This document shows positions 1 through 5,093 of a DNA stretch of 5,093 bases, piece by piece. Position 1 is the stretch's first letter; each line of letters begins with the position of its first letter. The DNA lies in contig CALGNM010000352.1 of the NCBI GenBank assembly GCA_937958665.1, forward strand, positions 1 to 5,093, written 5' to 3'. The notes below the pieces were generated by a model. It was not told the origin of the DNA, did no database searches, and saw only the letters and a program-made list of their open reading frames with translations. The DNA comes from an uncultured bacterium (lineage in GTDB: Bacteria; Edwardsbacteria; AC1; EtOH8). The position numbers and the translations under genes were made by a program.

Positions 1-44
1 ATCGTATTCGGTGACTGGAGTTCAGACGTGTGCTCTTCCGATCT
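1..44. other. Illumina P7/TruSeq read-2 adapter with index (library artefact)
   Basis: Positions 11-44 match the TruSeq read-2 adapter, running from GTGACTGGAG at 11 to CTCTTCCGATCT at 44. Positions 3-10 (CGTATTCG) sit where the i7 index belongs, and positions 1-2 (AT) fit the end of the P7 flow-cell sequence. The far end of the window holds the same adapter and index in the opposite orientation. This is synthetic sequence and should be trimmed. Reading through it produces the artefact peptides MCSSDL on the plus strand and GRAHV on the minus strand. Confidence 0.98.
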
Positions 45-213
45 CCAGTACCGCCTCCTTGTAATCCTGCTGGCGGGAGGTCTTCCGGCCGTCATCGAAG
101 CCCTTGATGGTGACGTCCAATATTTCGCCCAGTGCAGTGGCACCGAACAGCAACCTAGCAAAAAACGAAAGCAAAACAAGCAAGCGCCAATAGTTTGGTT
201 TCGTTGTGGTCAT
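45..213 (-). CDS. Probable exported protein, N-terminal fragment (3' end cut by adapter)
   Basis: The gene starts with ATG at 213 and runs off the insert at position 45, so only about 56 residues are genomic; residues after the final Leu come from adapter. Residues 1-10 carry Lys and Arg (K5, R10). A hydrophobic stretch follows at about 11-28 (LLVLLSFFARLLFGATALG), which looks like a signal peptide or membrane anchor, although an Arg interrupts it. The mature part begins with LDVTIKGFDDGRKTSRQQDY, then KEAVL. That stretch resembles, from memory, the N-terminal region of exported bacterial proteins with a GxKTxxQQDYKEAV motif, often of unknown function; this is recall, not a search. A GGAATGAG stretch about 8 nt or more upstream is a weak ribosome binding site. 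It lies 52 bp downstream of the ATPase B gene on the same strand, so co-transcription is possible. No function can be assigned from this fragment. Confidence 0.7.
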
Positions 214-265
214 TTCACCGACTCATTCCTTAATACTTACCAAGGTACTACTAACTGCTTGCCTT

Positions 266-1678
266 TCAGATCCCGCCCTTGCCGTACATCTTCTCCATGG
301 TCTCCCCATGGTAGTACTTGTGGATGTGGTCCTTGCTGATGCGCTTGAGCTCCTTGGCCGGCAGTTCGGACATCAAATCCCAGCCGATCTGCAGGGTCTC
401 CTCGATCCCCCGGTCGGTCTGGCCCTGGTTGATCATGGTTTTCTCGAAACCCTCGGCGAATTTCAGGTACTTGCGGTCGATCTCGGTCAGGGCTTCCTCC
501 CCGATGATGGCCACCAGTTTACGCAGGTCCCGTCCCGAGGCGTAGGCGGCATACAGCTGGTTGGCCCATTCCCGGTGATCCTTGCGGGTACGCCCTTCGC
601 CGATACCGTTGTTCATCAGGCGGGACAGCGACGGCAGGGGGTCGATGGGCGGGTAGCATCCGATGCGGTGCAGCTGGCGGGACAGCACCAGCTGGCCCTC
701 GGTGATGTAGCCGGTCAGGTCGGCGATGGGGTGGGTGATGTCATCGTCGGGCATGGTCAGGATGGGTATCTGGGTGATGGAGCCCTTGCGCCCGTGGATC
801 CGGCCGGCCCGCTCGTAAATCTGGGCCAGGTCGGTGTACATGTAGCCGGGATAGCCGCGACGGCCGGGGATCTCCTCACGGGCGGTGCCCACCTCGCGCA
901 GGGCCTCGCAGTAGTTGGTCATGTCGGTCAGAATCACCAGCACCTGCATGCCGTGGTCGTAGGCCAGGTGCTCGGCGCAGGTCAGGGCGCAGCGCGGAGT
1001 TAAAATGCGCTCGATGGTGGGATCGTCGGCCTTGTTCATGAAGACCACCGTCTTGGCCAGGGCGCCCGATTCCTCGAATTCGGTGATGAAGAAGGCCGCC
1101 TCGCGGGAGGTGATGCCCATGGCGGCGAACACCACCGCGAACTCCTCCTTGGCTCCCAGCACCTTGGCCTGCTTGACGATCTGGGCGGCGATCTCGTTGG
1201 CCGGCAGTCCGGCCCCGGAGAAGATGGGCAGCTTCTGCCCCCGCACCAGGGTGGCGAAGCCGTCGATGGTGGAGATGCCGGTCTGGATGAACTCCTCCGG
1301 CTTGGCCCGCGATGTCGGGTTCATGGGCTGTCCGATGATCTCCAGCCTTTTCTCGGGGATGATCGGCGGCAGCCCGTCGATCGGCTCGCCCAGCCCGTTG
1401 AAGCGCCGTCCGATCATGTCACGCGACACCGGGATCCGGGCCACATCCTCCTTCAGGCTGACCGAGCTTTTGGCCAGGTCCAGGCCCCGGGTCTCCTCGA
1501 AGACCTGGATCACGGCGTACTGCTCGGAGACCTCGATGGTCTGCCCGCCCTTCTTGCTCCCGTCAGGCAGCTCGATCTCCACAATGGCCCCGTAGGACAG
1601 GCCCTTGGCGTTGTCTACGAACAAAAGCGGCCCGGAGATGTAGGAAATGCTCTGGTATTTCTTGGTGGTTAAATCCAT
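266..1678 (-). CDS. atpB: V/A-type ATP synthase/ATPase subunit B (non-catalytic)
   Basis: This complete 470-residue protein is the B (ntpB) subunit of a V/A-type rotary ATPase. In the cytoplasmic A3B3 head the B subunits alternate with catalytic A subunits and couple ATP turnover to H+ or Na+ movement through the membrane rotor. The N-terminal beta-barrel covers about residues 8-75 ([20 protein letters not shown]). The region of the nucleotide fold holds SGAGLPANE at 154-162, a P-loop remnant without the GKT of a catalytic site, which is typical of B subunits. [21 protein letters not shown] at about 309-329 is characteristic. [10 protein letters not shown] at 343-352 fits the ATPase alpha/beta signature, followed by R353. 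The helical C-terminal domain follows. Length is close to the family norm. A GAGG at 1684-1687 precedes ATG by 5 nt and supports this start. Catalytic subunit A and stalk subunit D are absent on both sides, so the gene is separated from its usual operon partners here. Confidence 0.97.
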   Translation of the reverse strand: MDLTTKKYQSISYISGPLLFVDNAKGLSYGAIVEIELPDGSKKGGQTIEVSEQYAVIQVFEETRGLDLAKSSVSLKEDVARIPVSRDMIGRRFNGLGEPIDGLPPIIPEKRLEIIGQPMNPTSRAKPEEFIQTGISTIDGFATLVRGQKLPIFSGAGLPANEIAAQIVKQAKVLGAKEEFAVVFAAMGITSREAAFFITEFEESGALAKTVVFMNKADDPTIERILTPRCALTCAEHLAYDHGMQVLVILTDMTNYCEALREVGTAREEIPGRRGYPGYMYTDLAQIYERAGRIHGRKGSITQIPILTMPDDDITHPIADLTGYITEGQLVLSRQLHRIGCYPPIDPLPSLSRLMNNGIGEGRTRKDHREWANQLYAAYASGRDLRKLVAIIGEEALTEIDRKYLKFAEGFEKTMINQGQTDRGIEETLQIGWDLMSELPAKELKRISKDHIHKYYHGETMEKMYGKGGI

Positions 1679-1738
1679 GAATGCCTCGTTATTTGTATAT
1701 CGGATGAATTTAATATCTTTTTAACTGCGATACATGAG

Positions 1739-1906
1739 GGTGACTGTTTAAACCCTAACGGTGCCTATTTAAGCTTTAACGATGTTAGTTTAAACTCCAA
1801 CGAAGGCTGTTCAAACTATAACGGTGTCTGTTTAAACACCAACGAAGACTTTTCAAACTCCAACGGAGCTTATTTAAGCTCTAACTGTGGTCACTTAAAC
1901 TTTAGC
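1739..1906. repeat. Array of eight degenerate 21-bp tandem repeats
   Basis: The array starts 61 bp upstream of the ATPase B start and ends 5 bp from the stop of the next gene. Units begin at 1739, 1760, 1781, 1802, 1823, 1844, 1865 and 1886, each exactly 21 bp with no indels. Plus-strand pattern: GRWGNYTRTTYAARC then NNYAAC. Positions 4 (G), 10 (T), 12-13 (AA), 15 (C), 19 (A) and 21 (C) are invariant. Position 5 uses every base twice. Units 1, 3 and 5 contain the palindrome GTTTAAAC. Unit 7 forms a 6-bp hairpin, GAGCTT-ATTT-AAGCTC, and CTCC-AAC-GGAG spans the unit 6/7 junction. A decayed ninth unit may occupy 1907-1927, inside the end of the neighbouring gene. All minus-strand frames carry stops. 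One plus-strand frame is open (heptapeptides such as GVCLNTN and GAYLSSN) but has no ATG, GTG or TTG start. I read it as a non-coding array, perhaps protein-binding sites or a transcribed leader for atpB. Confidence 0.9.
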
Positions 1907-1911
1907 AAGGC

Positions 1912-2646
1912 TTATCTGGCAGCAAACACAATCTTAGAAAGCTTTTTGTAGGCGGGATCAGCAGCCCCGGACATGCTTTTGACGTATTTTTTGACCTTAA
2001 GGCTGATTGCCACCGCCCCGGTGCCTTTGGCGTAAAGCAGTTGATCGCGGTTGGCGCGGGCCTTGGTAAGGGCCAAAGCCGTCTTGTTGACCGCCGCGCC
2101 CAAACCCGGCAGTTTATCAAGATAGGCGTTGAGGGCCGTGACCTTCAAATCGGCTTCGTTGGGTTTGTAGGCCGGGATTGCGGCCAGCAGGGCCGTCAGT
2201 TCCTTGAAATTGCTTACCCGGTTGTCGTAGCTCATCTGCGAGGTGGATTTGGACTTGGCATCCTGGGCCGGATCCACCGGCTTGATGGCTTTGCCGCCCC
2301 GGATCTTGTTCAATATGGTCTTGGCATCCTTGATCTCGCGGTCGGTTCCGGCCACGGCCAGGGCATTTATGACCCGGGTGGCTAATTTGCCCATGCCGTC
2401 AAAGGCCGTCTGCCGGGCGTTGACGGCTAATTTATATGGAGCCTCGGCCGCGAACACGGCGGGCAGGGATTTATCCAGGCTGGTTTTTATGATTTTCAGG
2501 TTGGCCAGTTTGATGTCGGCTACCGATGGGTTGTAGGCGCTGCCCATGTCCTCCACGCTGTTGACCAGGGCGCCGAAGTTGGCAATGTTCTTGGCGTGAC
2601 CGGATTCTGTTTTGGAAACCTTTTTGGTGGCGATTGCTTCTGCCAT
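1912..2646 (-). CDS. Conserved-looking hypothetical protein, 244 residues, helical
   Basis: The function is unknown. The protein has no signal peptide, membrane segment or catalytic motif that I can recognise. It is rich in Ala, Lys, Leu and Asn and looks mainly alpha-helical, with long amphipathic stretches. The N-terminus is basic and polar (MAEAIATKKVSKTESGHAKN). Notable blocks are NSVEDMGSAYNPSVADIKLA at about 29-48, STSQMSYDNRVSNFKEL at about 134-150, YKPNEADLKVTALNAYLDKL at about 160-179, and a basic C-terminus ending KLSKIVFAAR. From memory this pattern (PSVAxIKLANL, SQMSYDNRxxNF, PNExxLKVTAL) resembles an uncharacterised family common in Bacteroidota; that was not searched. A strong AGGAGG at 2652-2657 lies 5 nt before ATG and fixes the start. 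The gene is GC-rich like atpB and unlike the toxin gene 34 bp upstream, so it marks the left side of the composition boundary. A cytosolic structural or nucleic-acid-associated role is only a guess. Confidence 0.85.
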   Translation of the reverse strand: MAEAIATKKVSKTESGHAKNIANFGALVNSVEDMGSAYNPSVADIKLANLKIIKTSLDKSLPAVFAAEAPYKLAVNARQTAFDGMGKLATRVINALAVAGTDREIKDAKTILNKIRGGKAIKPVDPAQDAKSKSTSQMSYDNRVSNFKELTALLAAIPAYKPNEADLKVTALNAYLDKLPGLGAAVNKTALALTKARANRDQLLYAKGTGAVAISLKVKKYVKSMSGAADPAYKKLSKIVFAAR

Positions 2647-2677
2647 GATGGCCTCCTGTTTATTAGTGTTTATTGTT

Positions 2678-2693
2678 AGGCTATTTTAAGCCT
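2678..2693. repeat. Small inverted repeat at the toxin stop codon
   Basis: AGGCT (2678-2682) and AGCCT (2689-2693) are perfect 5-bp arms around the 6-base loop ATTTTA. The hairpin overlaps the TAG stop of the toxin-like gene at 2681-2683 and lies at the change from AT-rich to GC-rich DNA. There is no T-run behind it on the minus (coding) strand, so it is a poor intrinsic terminator for the toxin operon. On the plus strand it is followed by TTATC, also weak. It may be chance or a boundary scar. Confidence 0.35.
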
Positions 2694-3112
2694 TTATCAC
2701 AATCTTTGCAGGCTGTTATTATATGTGCTTTATATTCAGATATATCATCACAATGCAGAGCACAATTAATTATTGCATTAATCGTATCTTTTCGTAGTCT
2801 ATTCTTCAACTGGTAAAAACCACTTTCAACTTTTTCAATGAATAATTTATTATTAAATTCATCCGTTCTATGCAATTCAAACCACGTTTTTTGGTTAAAC
2901 CAATCATAGTCTTTTTCAATTATAAAAAATCCGTAATCACTATAACAACCAAGGTCTTGTGGTTTATACCAAAAATTAGTAGTTGTTAAACAAGTTATAA
3001 TAGGTATGGTAGGGTTAGGTGGTGTATTTAATATAATGAATAATTTGTTTGAACAACCACCCTCTCCAAACTCATAATTTTCACAATAATAAATTTGCCC
3101 TGCGCTTATCAT
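2681..3112 (-). CDS. Putative toxin of a Panacea-type TA pair, MazF/PemK-shaped
   Basis: This 143-residue cytosolic protein is encoded directly after the Panacea-like gene with an ATGA overlap (3109-3112), the classic arrangement of a translationally coupled two-gene module. The N-terminus MISAGQIYYCENYEF, followed by NKLFIILN at about 22-29 and PIITCLTTTN at about 37-46, follows the strand order of MazF/PemK SH3-like barrels (GxIYxV, then KxxxxIILN). Sequence conservation is too weak to call the family firmly, and no catalytic residues can be assigned. The middle has aromatic FFIIEKDYDWF and TWFEL stretches. A C-terminal helix (about 100-125) and a Cys pair, CKDC at 135-138, follow; there are eight Cys in all. 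The start has no clear Shine-Dalgarno of its own (only GGCGGTGG just upstream), which fits coupling to the antitoxin. It is AT-rich like its upstream neighbours. It could instead be an unrelated small protein, or a partner of the methyltransferase system. Confidence 0.6.
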   Translation of the reverse strand: MISAGQIYYCENYEFGEGGCSNKLFIILNTPPNPTIPIITCLTTTNFWYKPQDLGCYSDYGFFIIEKDYDWFNQKTWFELHRTDEFNNKLFIEKVESGFYQLKNRLRKDTINAIINCALHCDDISEYKAHIITACKDCDKGLK

Positions 3113-3666
3113 GCCACCGCCTTTTTTATTGCATGGTCGATTTTTAAACGCCTTGCAATTTCTTCTTTTGGCAATGAATCCGATTGATTATCTATAGCCA
3201 ATTCATAATCTATTATTGCATCATAACCTTTATTTTTTACAGTTTTATCCCAAGGTTGATTTCTAAGGTGCGATATTTCAACAATGTCTTTTGCTATAGT
3301 TTCATTATAAATATAAGCGAGTTGTTCCATTATTTTAATTTCTCGTTTAGAGAAATGCTTGCCATCAAATCTTTGTTTTGGCTTAACCTCGCAAAATTTT
3401 ATTTCATCGTCACCTAACACACAAAGATTCTTTACAATATCCGGTAACTTTTGATCTTTTAATTCACTCCAAAAAGTTTTAGGCACCGGACCTCTTCTCC
3501 AAGCATAATAATCAAGCCCTGTTACACTTCGCCCCGTTTGCCTAAAATGGACAAAGTCCATAAAGGCAAGCAGTTTCATAAGCTTTGTTAAGCCGCAATA
3601 TTTTGTATGTCTCGCAAAATATATCGCGGCGTTTATTAATTTTTCTCTGCTATGATCTATCAACAT
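3109..3666 (-). CDS. Panacea/SocA-like (DUF4065) antitoxin
   Basis: This complete 185-residue protein carries the Panacea-domain core: KLMKLLAFMDFVHF at about 28-41, then RQTGRSVTGLDYYAWRRGPV at 42-61 and PKTFWSEL. The family signature is a helix with KLLxFxDFxHFxxTGRSxTG followed by YxAWxxGPVP. A later helical part (about 105-135) ends in SHLRNQPWDKT, matching the usual C-terminal portion of the domain. Known Panacea proteins (PanA antitoxins and SocA-type adaptors) neutralise a toxin encoded by the adjacent gene, either by direct binding or by delivery to a protease. The downstream neighbour overlaps by 4 bp, as expected of an antitoxin-toxin pair. No Shine-Dalgarno precedes ATG at 3666, so initiation may be leaderless from the candidate promoter upstream or coupled to upstream translation. 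The lysines near the end are encoded by A_AAA_AAG (3121-3127). I am confident of the domain and less so of the toxin it controls. Confidence 0.85.
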   Translation of the reverse strand: MLIDHSREKLINAAIYFARHTKYCGLTKLMKLLAFMDFVHFRQTGRSVTGLDYYAWRRGPVPKTFWSELKDQKLPDIVKNLCVLGDDEIKFCEVKPKQRFDGKHFSKREIKIMEQLAYIYNETIAKDIVEISHLRNQPWDKTVKNKGYDAIIDYELAIDNQSDSLPKEEIARRLKIDHAIKKAVA

Positions 3667-3686
3667 AAACTATTTTGTGTACTATC

Positions 3687-3715
3687 AGTATTAACAAGTT
3701 CATTGATAACATCAA
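3687..3715 (-). promoter_or_regulatory. Candidate sigma-70-like promoter for the antitoxin-toxin pair
   Basis: In the gap between the methyltransferase stop and the antitoxin ATG, the minus strand has TTGATG (3710-3715) as a -35 candidate, a 17-bp spacer, and AATACT (3687-3692) as a -10 candidate. Each hexamer matches 4 of 6 consensus bases. The position would give a very short leader before ATG at 3666. The DNA here is AT-rich, so chance matches are likely, and if the host is a Bacteroidota its promoter consensus differs. Confidence 0.22.
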
Positions 3716-3720
3716 AAACA

Positions 3721-5043
3721 TTAACCCTTTTTTCTTAAATTAATATACTTTGAATATCGTAGGCCTTTTATATAGTTTTCTATATATAACCAATCTACGG
3801 CATTCTTCTTAAATGGTAATTTAATTTTAGTCTCATTTATCCTATCCTGATTAAACTTCCTGCCGTATGAATACCTATATTGCTCCATGTTAATAATAGT
3901 TGATAAAAATAGACCCCGGTAAACATTTAATATGAATTTTGGTTGTAATTTTTCGACGTGGTCGCTTGCACTAAAATTTAATGGCTGGTATGTGCAATAA
4001 CCTATAGTTGCTGAATCAATAGTTAATATGTTACCCTCATCTGTAAATATTTCATAAAAACCACGAACACCATTATTTGTCGCTTGTGTAGACAAATATG
4101 GATATACCTTTGATTTTGAGTATTGTTCATCAAGTATTTTTTTATCAGTTGTTTTAGAACCAACGACATCAAACAAATCACTTACTTTAACATATTTCCA
4201 TTTAGTGAAATCTAATTTTAAATGTTTTTTATTGTATTGTTCACTTGTTACACGATCACTAAGTTTATTGTAGAATAAAAATGTGGAATATTCCTTTAAA
4301 GTGTTTTCAAAATATTCATCTGTAATGTTTTCAAATTTAGTTTTTAAATATGGTTCGACTAGCCATTCATCATTACCAGTTACACCTTTTAGCACAGAAA
4401 AACCCGGAATTTCCTTTTGTGCAAAATATGAATTAACCCATAGATTTCTTATTTTATCCTTAAATTTATTATAATAATCAATACGTCCATAAGGTCTAAC
4501 TTTTATAAAACCATCCTCTTTCCAATAACCAAACCAGGTTTTAATGTTACTGTTATGTGGTCTATGCGCAACAAAAACCAGTATGCATGTAATAGCATTT
4601 TTATCAGAATCCTCAAATAATGTGTCGGGCATACTCATTACTGCTTTTAAAGTATGGCTACCTAAAATACGATTTTTTAAAATTAGATTTGTTTTGTCTG
4701 TATTCATTACACATGATTGTGGAATAATTGCCACGCAAATGCCTTGTGGCTCTAACATATTTAAACAATTTTCTATAAATGATAGCTCTCTGTAATCCTT
4801 TTTTTGTTTCGAATATGGTGGGTTCAATAGACCCACAGTTGGCTTAAACTGTTTTATAATTTTTTCATCTATATTAAAGCAGTCTTGTTGATATATATTT
4901 GATTTGCCATCGCCCCTCAACATCATATTAGAACATGCCAGACAAAACATTTTTGGATTATTTTCAATACCAATTAATTGTTTCTCATGAATTTTATTTA
5001 TTTTTTGTTTATCGCTATTAGCCAATCTTTCCATCTGTTTCAT
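3721..5043 (-). CDS. N6-adenine DNA methyltransferase with fused specificity domain, N-terminus missing
   Basis: About 440 genomic residues are present; the 5' end is cut by the adapter at 5044, so the apparent GTG start at 5058 is artefactual and the Met at 5043 is probably internal. From that Met, motif II-like KQLIGIENNPKMFCLACSNM at 21-40 and LRGDGKSNIYQQDCF at 42-56 are followed by catalytic motif IV NPPY at 74-77. Lost upstream are the N-terminal helical domain and the SAM-binding motif I. PHNSNIKTWFGYWKEDGF at about 162-179 is typical of HsdM-like N6-methylases fused to a specificity region. From about 280 (FTKWKYVKVSDLFDVV) one type I S-like target recognition domain follows, with YPYLSTQATNNGVRGFY and later YSYGRKFNQDRINETKIKLP, ending WLYIENYIKGLRYSKYI. 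It should methylate adenine in a specific site. No nuclease domain or gene is visible; it would lie upstream or be absent. It is AT-rich, and the next gene starts 54 bp downstream. Reading continues in another frame after the stop. Confidence 0.9.
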   Translation of the reverse strand: MKQMERLANSDKQKINKIHEKQLIGIENNPKMFCLACSNMMLRGDGKSNIYQQDCFNIDEKIIKQFKPTVGLLNPPYSKQKKDYRELSFIENCLNMLEPQGICVAIIPQSCVMNTDKTNLILKNRILGSHTLKAVMSMPDTLFEDSDKNAITCILVFVAHRPHNSNIKTWFGYWKEDGFIKVRPYGRIDYYNKFKDKIRNLWVNSYFAQKEIPGFSVLKGVTGNDEWLVEPYLKTKFENITDEYFENTLKEYSTFLFYNKLSDRVTSEQYNKKHLKLDFTKWKYVKVSDLFDVVGSKTTDKKILDEQYSKSKVYPYLSTQATNNGVRGFYEIFTDEGNILTIDSATIGYCTYQPLNFSASDHVEKLQPKFILNVYRGLFLSTIINMEQYRYSYGRKFNQDRINETKIKLPFKKNAVDWLYIENYIKGLRYSKYINLRKKG

Positions 5044-5093
5044 AGATCGGCAGAGCACACGTCTGAACTCCAGTCACCGAATACGATCTCGTA
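5044..5093. other. Illumina P7/TruSeq adapter with index, reverse orientation (library artefact)
   Basis: AGATCGG at 5044 begins the reverse complement of the same adapter that opens the window, ending CAGTCAC at 5077. The index CGAATACG follows at 5078-5085, the exact reverse complement of the index at 3-10, then ATCTCGTA of P7. One mismatch is present: C at 5051 where the adapter has A. The adapter pair makes a 40-plus-base terminal inverted repeat that is synthetic. It supplies the false MLCRS start of the methyltransferase. Confidence 0.98.

Noticed and set aside
214-265. Terminator between the ATPase B gene and the exported-protein gene
   Set aside because: Only a 4-bp TACC/GGTA pairing around two bases is visible, with no T-run; too weak to call.
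28-339. Plus-strand frame starting MCSSDL
   Set aside because: Its start lies inside the adapter, and its body is antisense to the exported-protein gene and the ATPase 3' end.
206-1003. Long plus-strand open frame of 265 codons opposite the ATPase gene, and similar frames at 1005-1595 and 318-545
   Set aside because: They are antisense shadows of the high-GC ATPase B gene. Their peptides show no recognisable domain, and the minus-strand product is an unmistakable family member.
1679-1738. Promoter for atpB in the AT-rich stretch upstream of its start
   Set aside because: Several TATA-like words occur on the minus strand (GATATTAAAT, GATATAC), but I see no paired -35 element at good spacing.
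1739-1906. CRISPR array
   Set aside because: The period is only 21 bp with no alternation of constant repeat and unique spacer, and every unit is degenerate along its whole length.
2041-2536. Plus-strand frames (114 and 97 codons) and a minus-strand 72-codon frame overlapping the 244-residue gene
   Set aside because: They are shadows of a gene with a strong Shine-Dalgarno and a coherent, uniform protein sequence.
4283-4795. Plus-strand frames opposite the methyltransferase
   Set aside because: They are short, have no domain signal, and lie opposite clear methylase and specificity motifs.
1-5093. Terminal inverted repeats suggesting a transposon or linear plasmid
   Set aside because: The repeats are the Illumina adapter and its index, matched almost base for base, so they are synthetic.

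Overview
The window is one short metagenome-type contig or synthetic long read from an unidentified, probably uncultured bacterium. Both ends are sequencing-library sequence, not genome: positions 1-44 and 5044-5093 are the Illumina P7/TruSeq read-2 adapter in opposite orientations, carrying the same 8-base index. The real insert is therefore about positions 45-5043. The two outermost genes are cut by the library ends, not by biology. Peptide tails read through the adapters (GRAHV on the left gene, MLCRS on the right gene) are artefacts. The taxon cannot be fixed from five genes. A V-type rotary ATPase subunit, and a hypothetical protein that resembles one I associate with Bacteroidota and related phyla, point to a free-living or anaerobic bacterium of that broad kind.

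All supported genes lie on the minus strand, so they read from right to left. The right half (about 2680-5043) is strongly AT-rich. In transcription order it holds: a methyltransferase with a fused specificity-type domain, missing its N-terminus (3721-5043); a Panacea/SocA-like antitoxin candidate (3109-3666); and a small MazF/PemK-shaped toxin candidate (2681-3112) whose ATG overlaps the antitoxin stop as ATGA. Together these look like a horizontally acquired defence cassette: a restriction-modification component followed by a two-gene toxin-antitoxin module of the PanA/PanT type.

The left half is GC-rich. It holds a 244-residue conserved-looking hypothetical protein (1912-2646), a 168-bp array of eight degenerate 21-bp tandem repeats (1739-1906), a complete non-catalytic B subunit of a V/A-type ATPase (266-1678), and the start of a probable exported protein (45-213). 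The ATPase B gene has no A or D subunit gene next to it, which is unusual.

The most interesting points are the 21-bp array, whose period is seven codons with a fixed purine/pyrimidine pattern and one freely varying base; the antitoxin/toxin pair with an in-frame A_AAA_AAG heptamer 12 nt before the antitoxin stop codon; a second A_AAA_AAG at the methyltransferase stop, beyond which another frame stays open up to the antitoxin start; and the abrupt composition change near 2650-2700. That change is either an island boundary or a chimeric join, which matters because the read carries untrimmed adapters.
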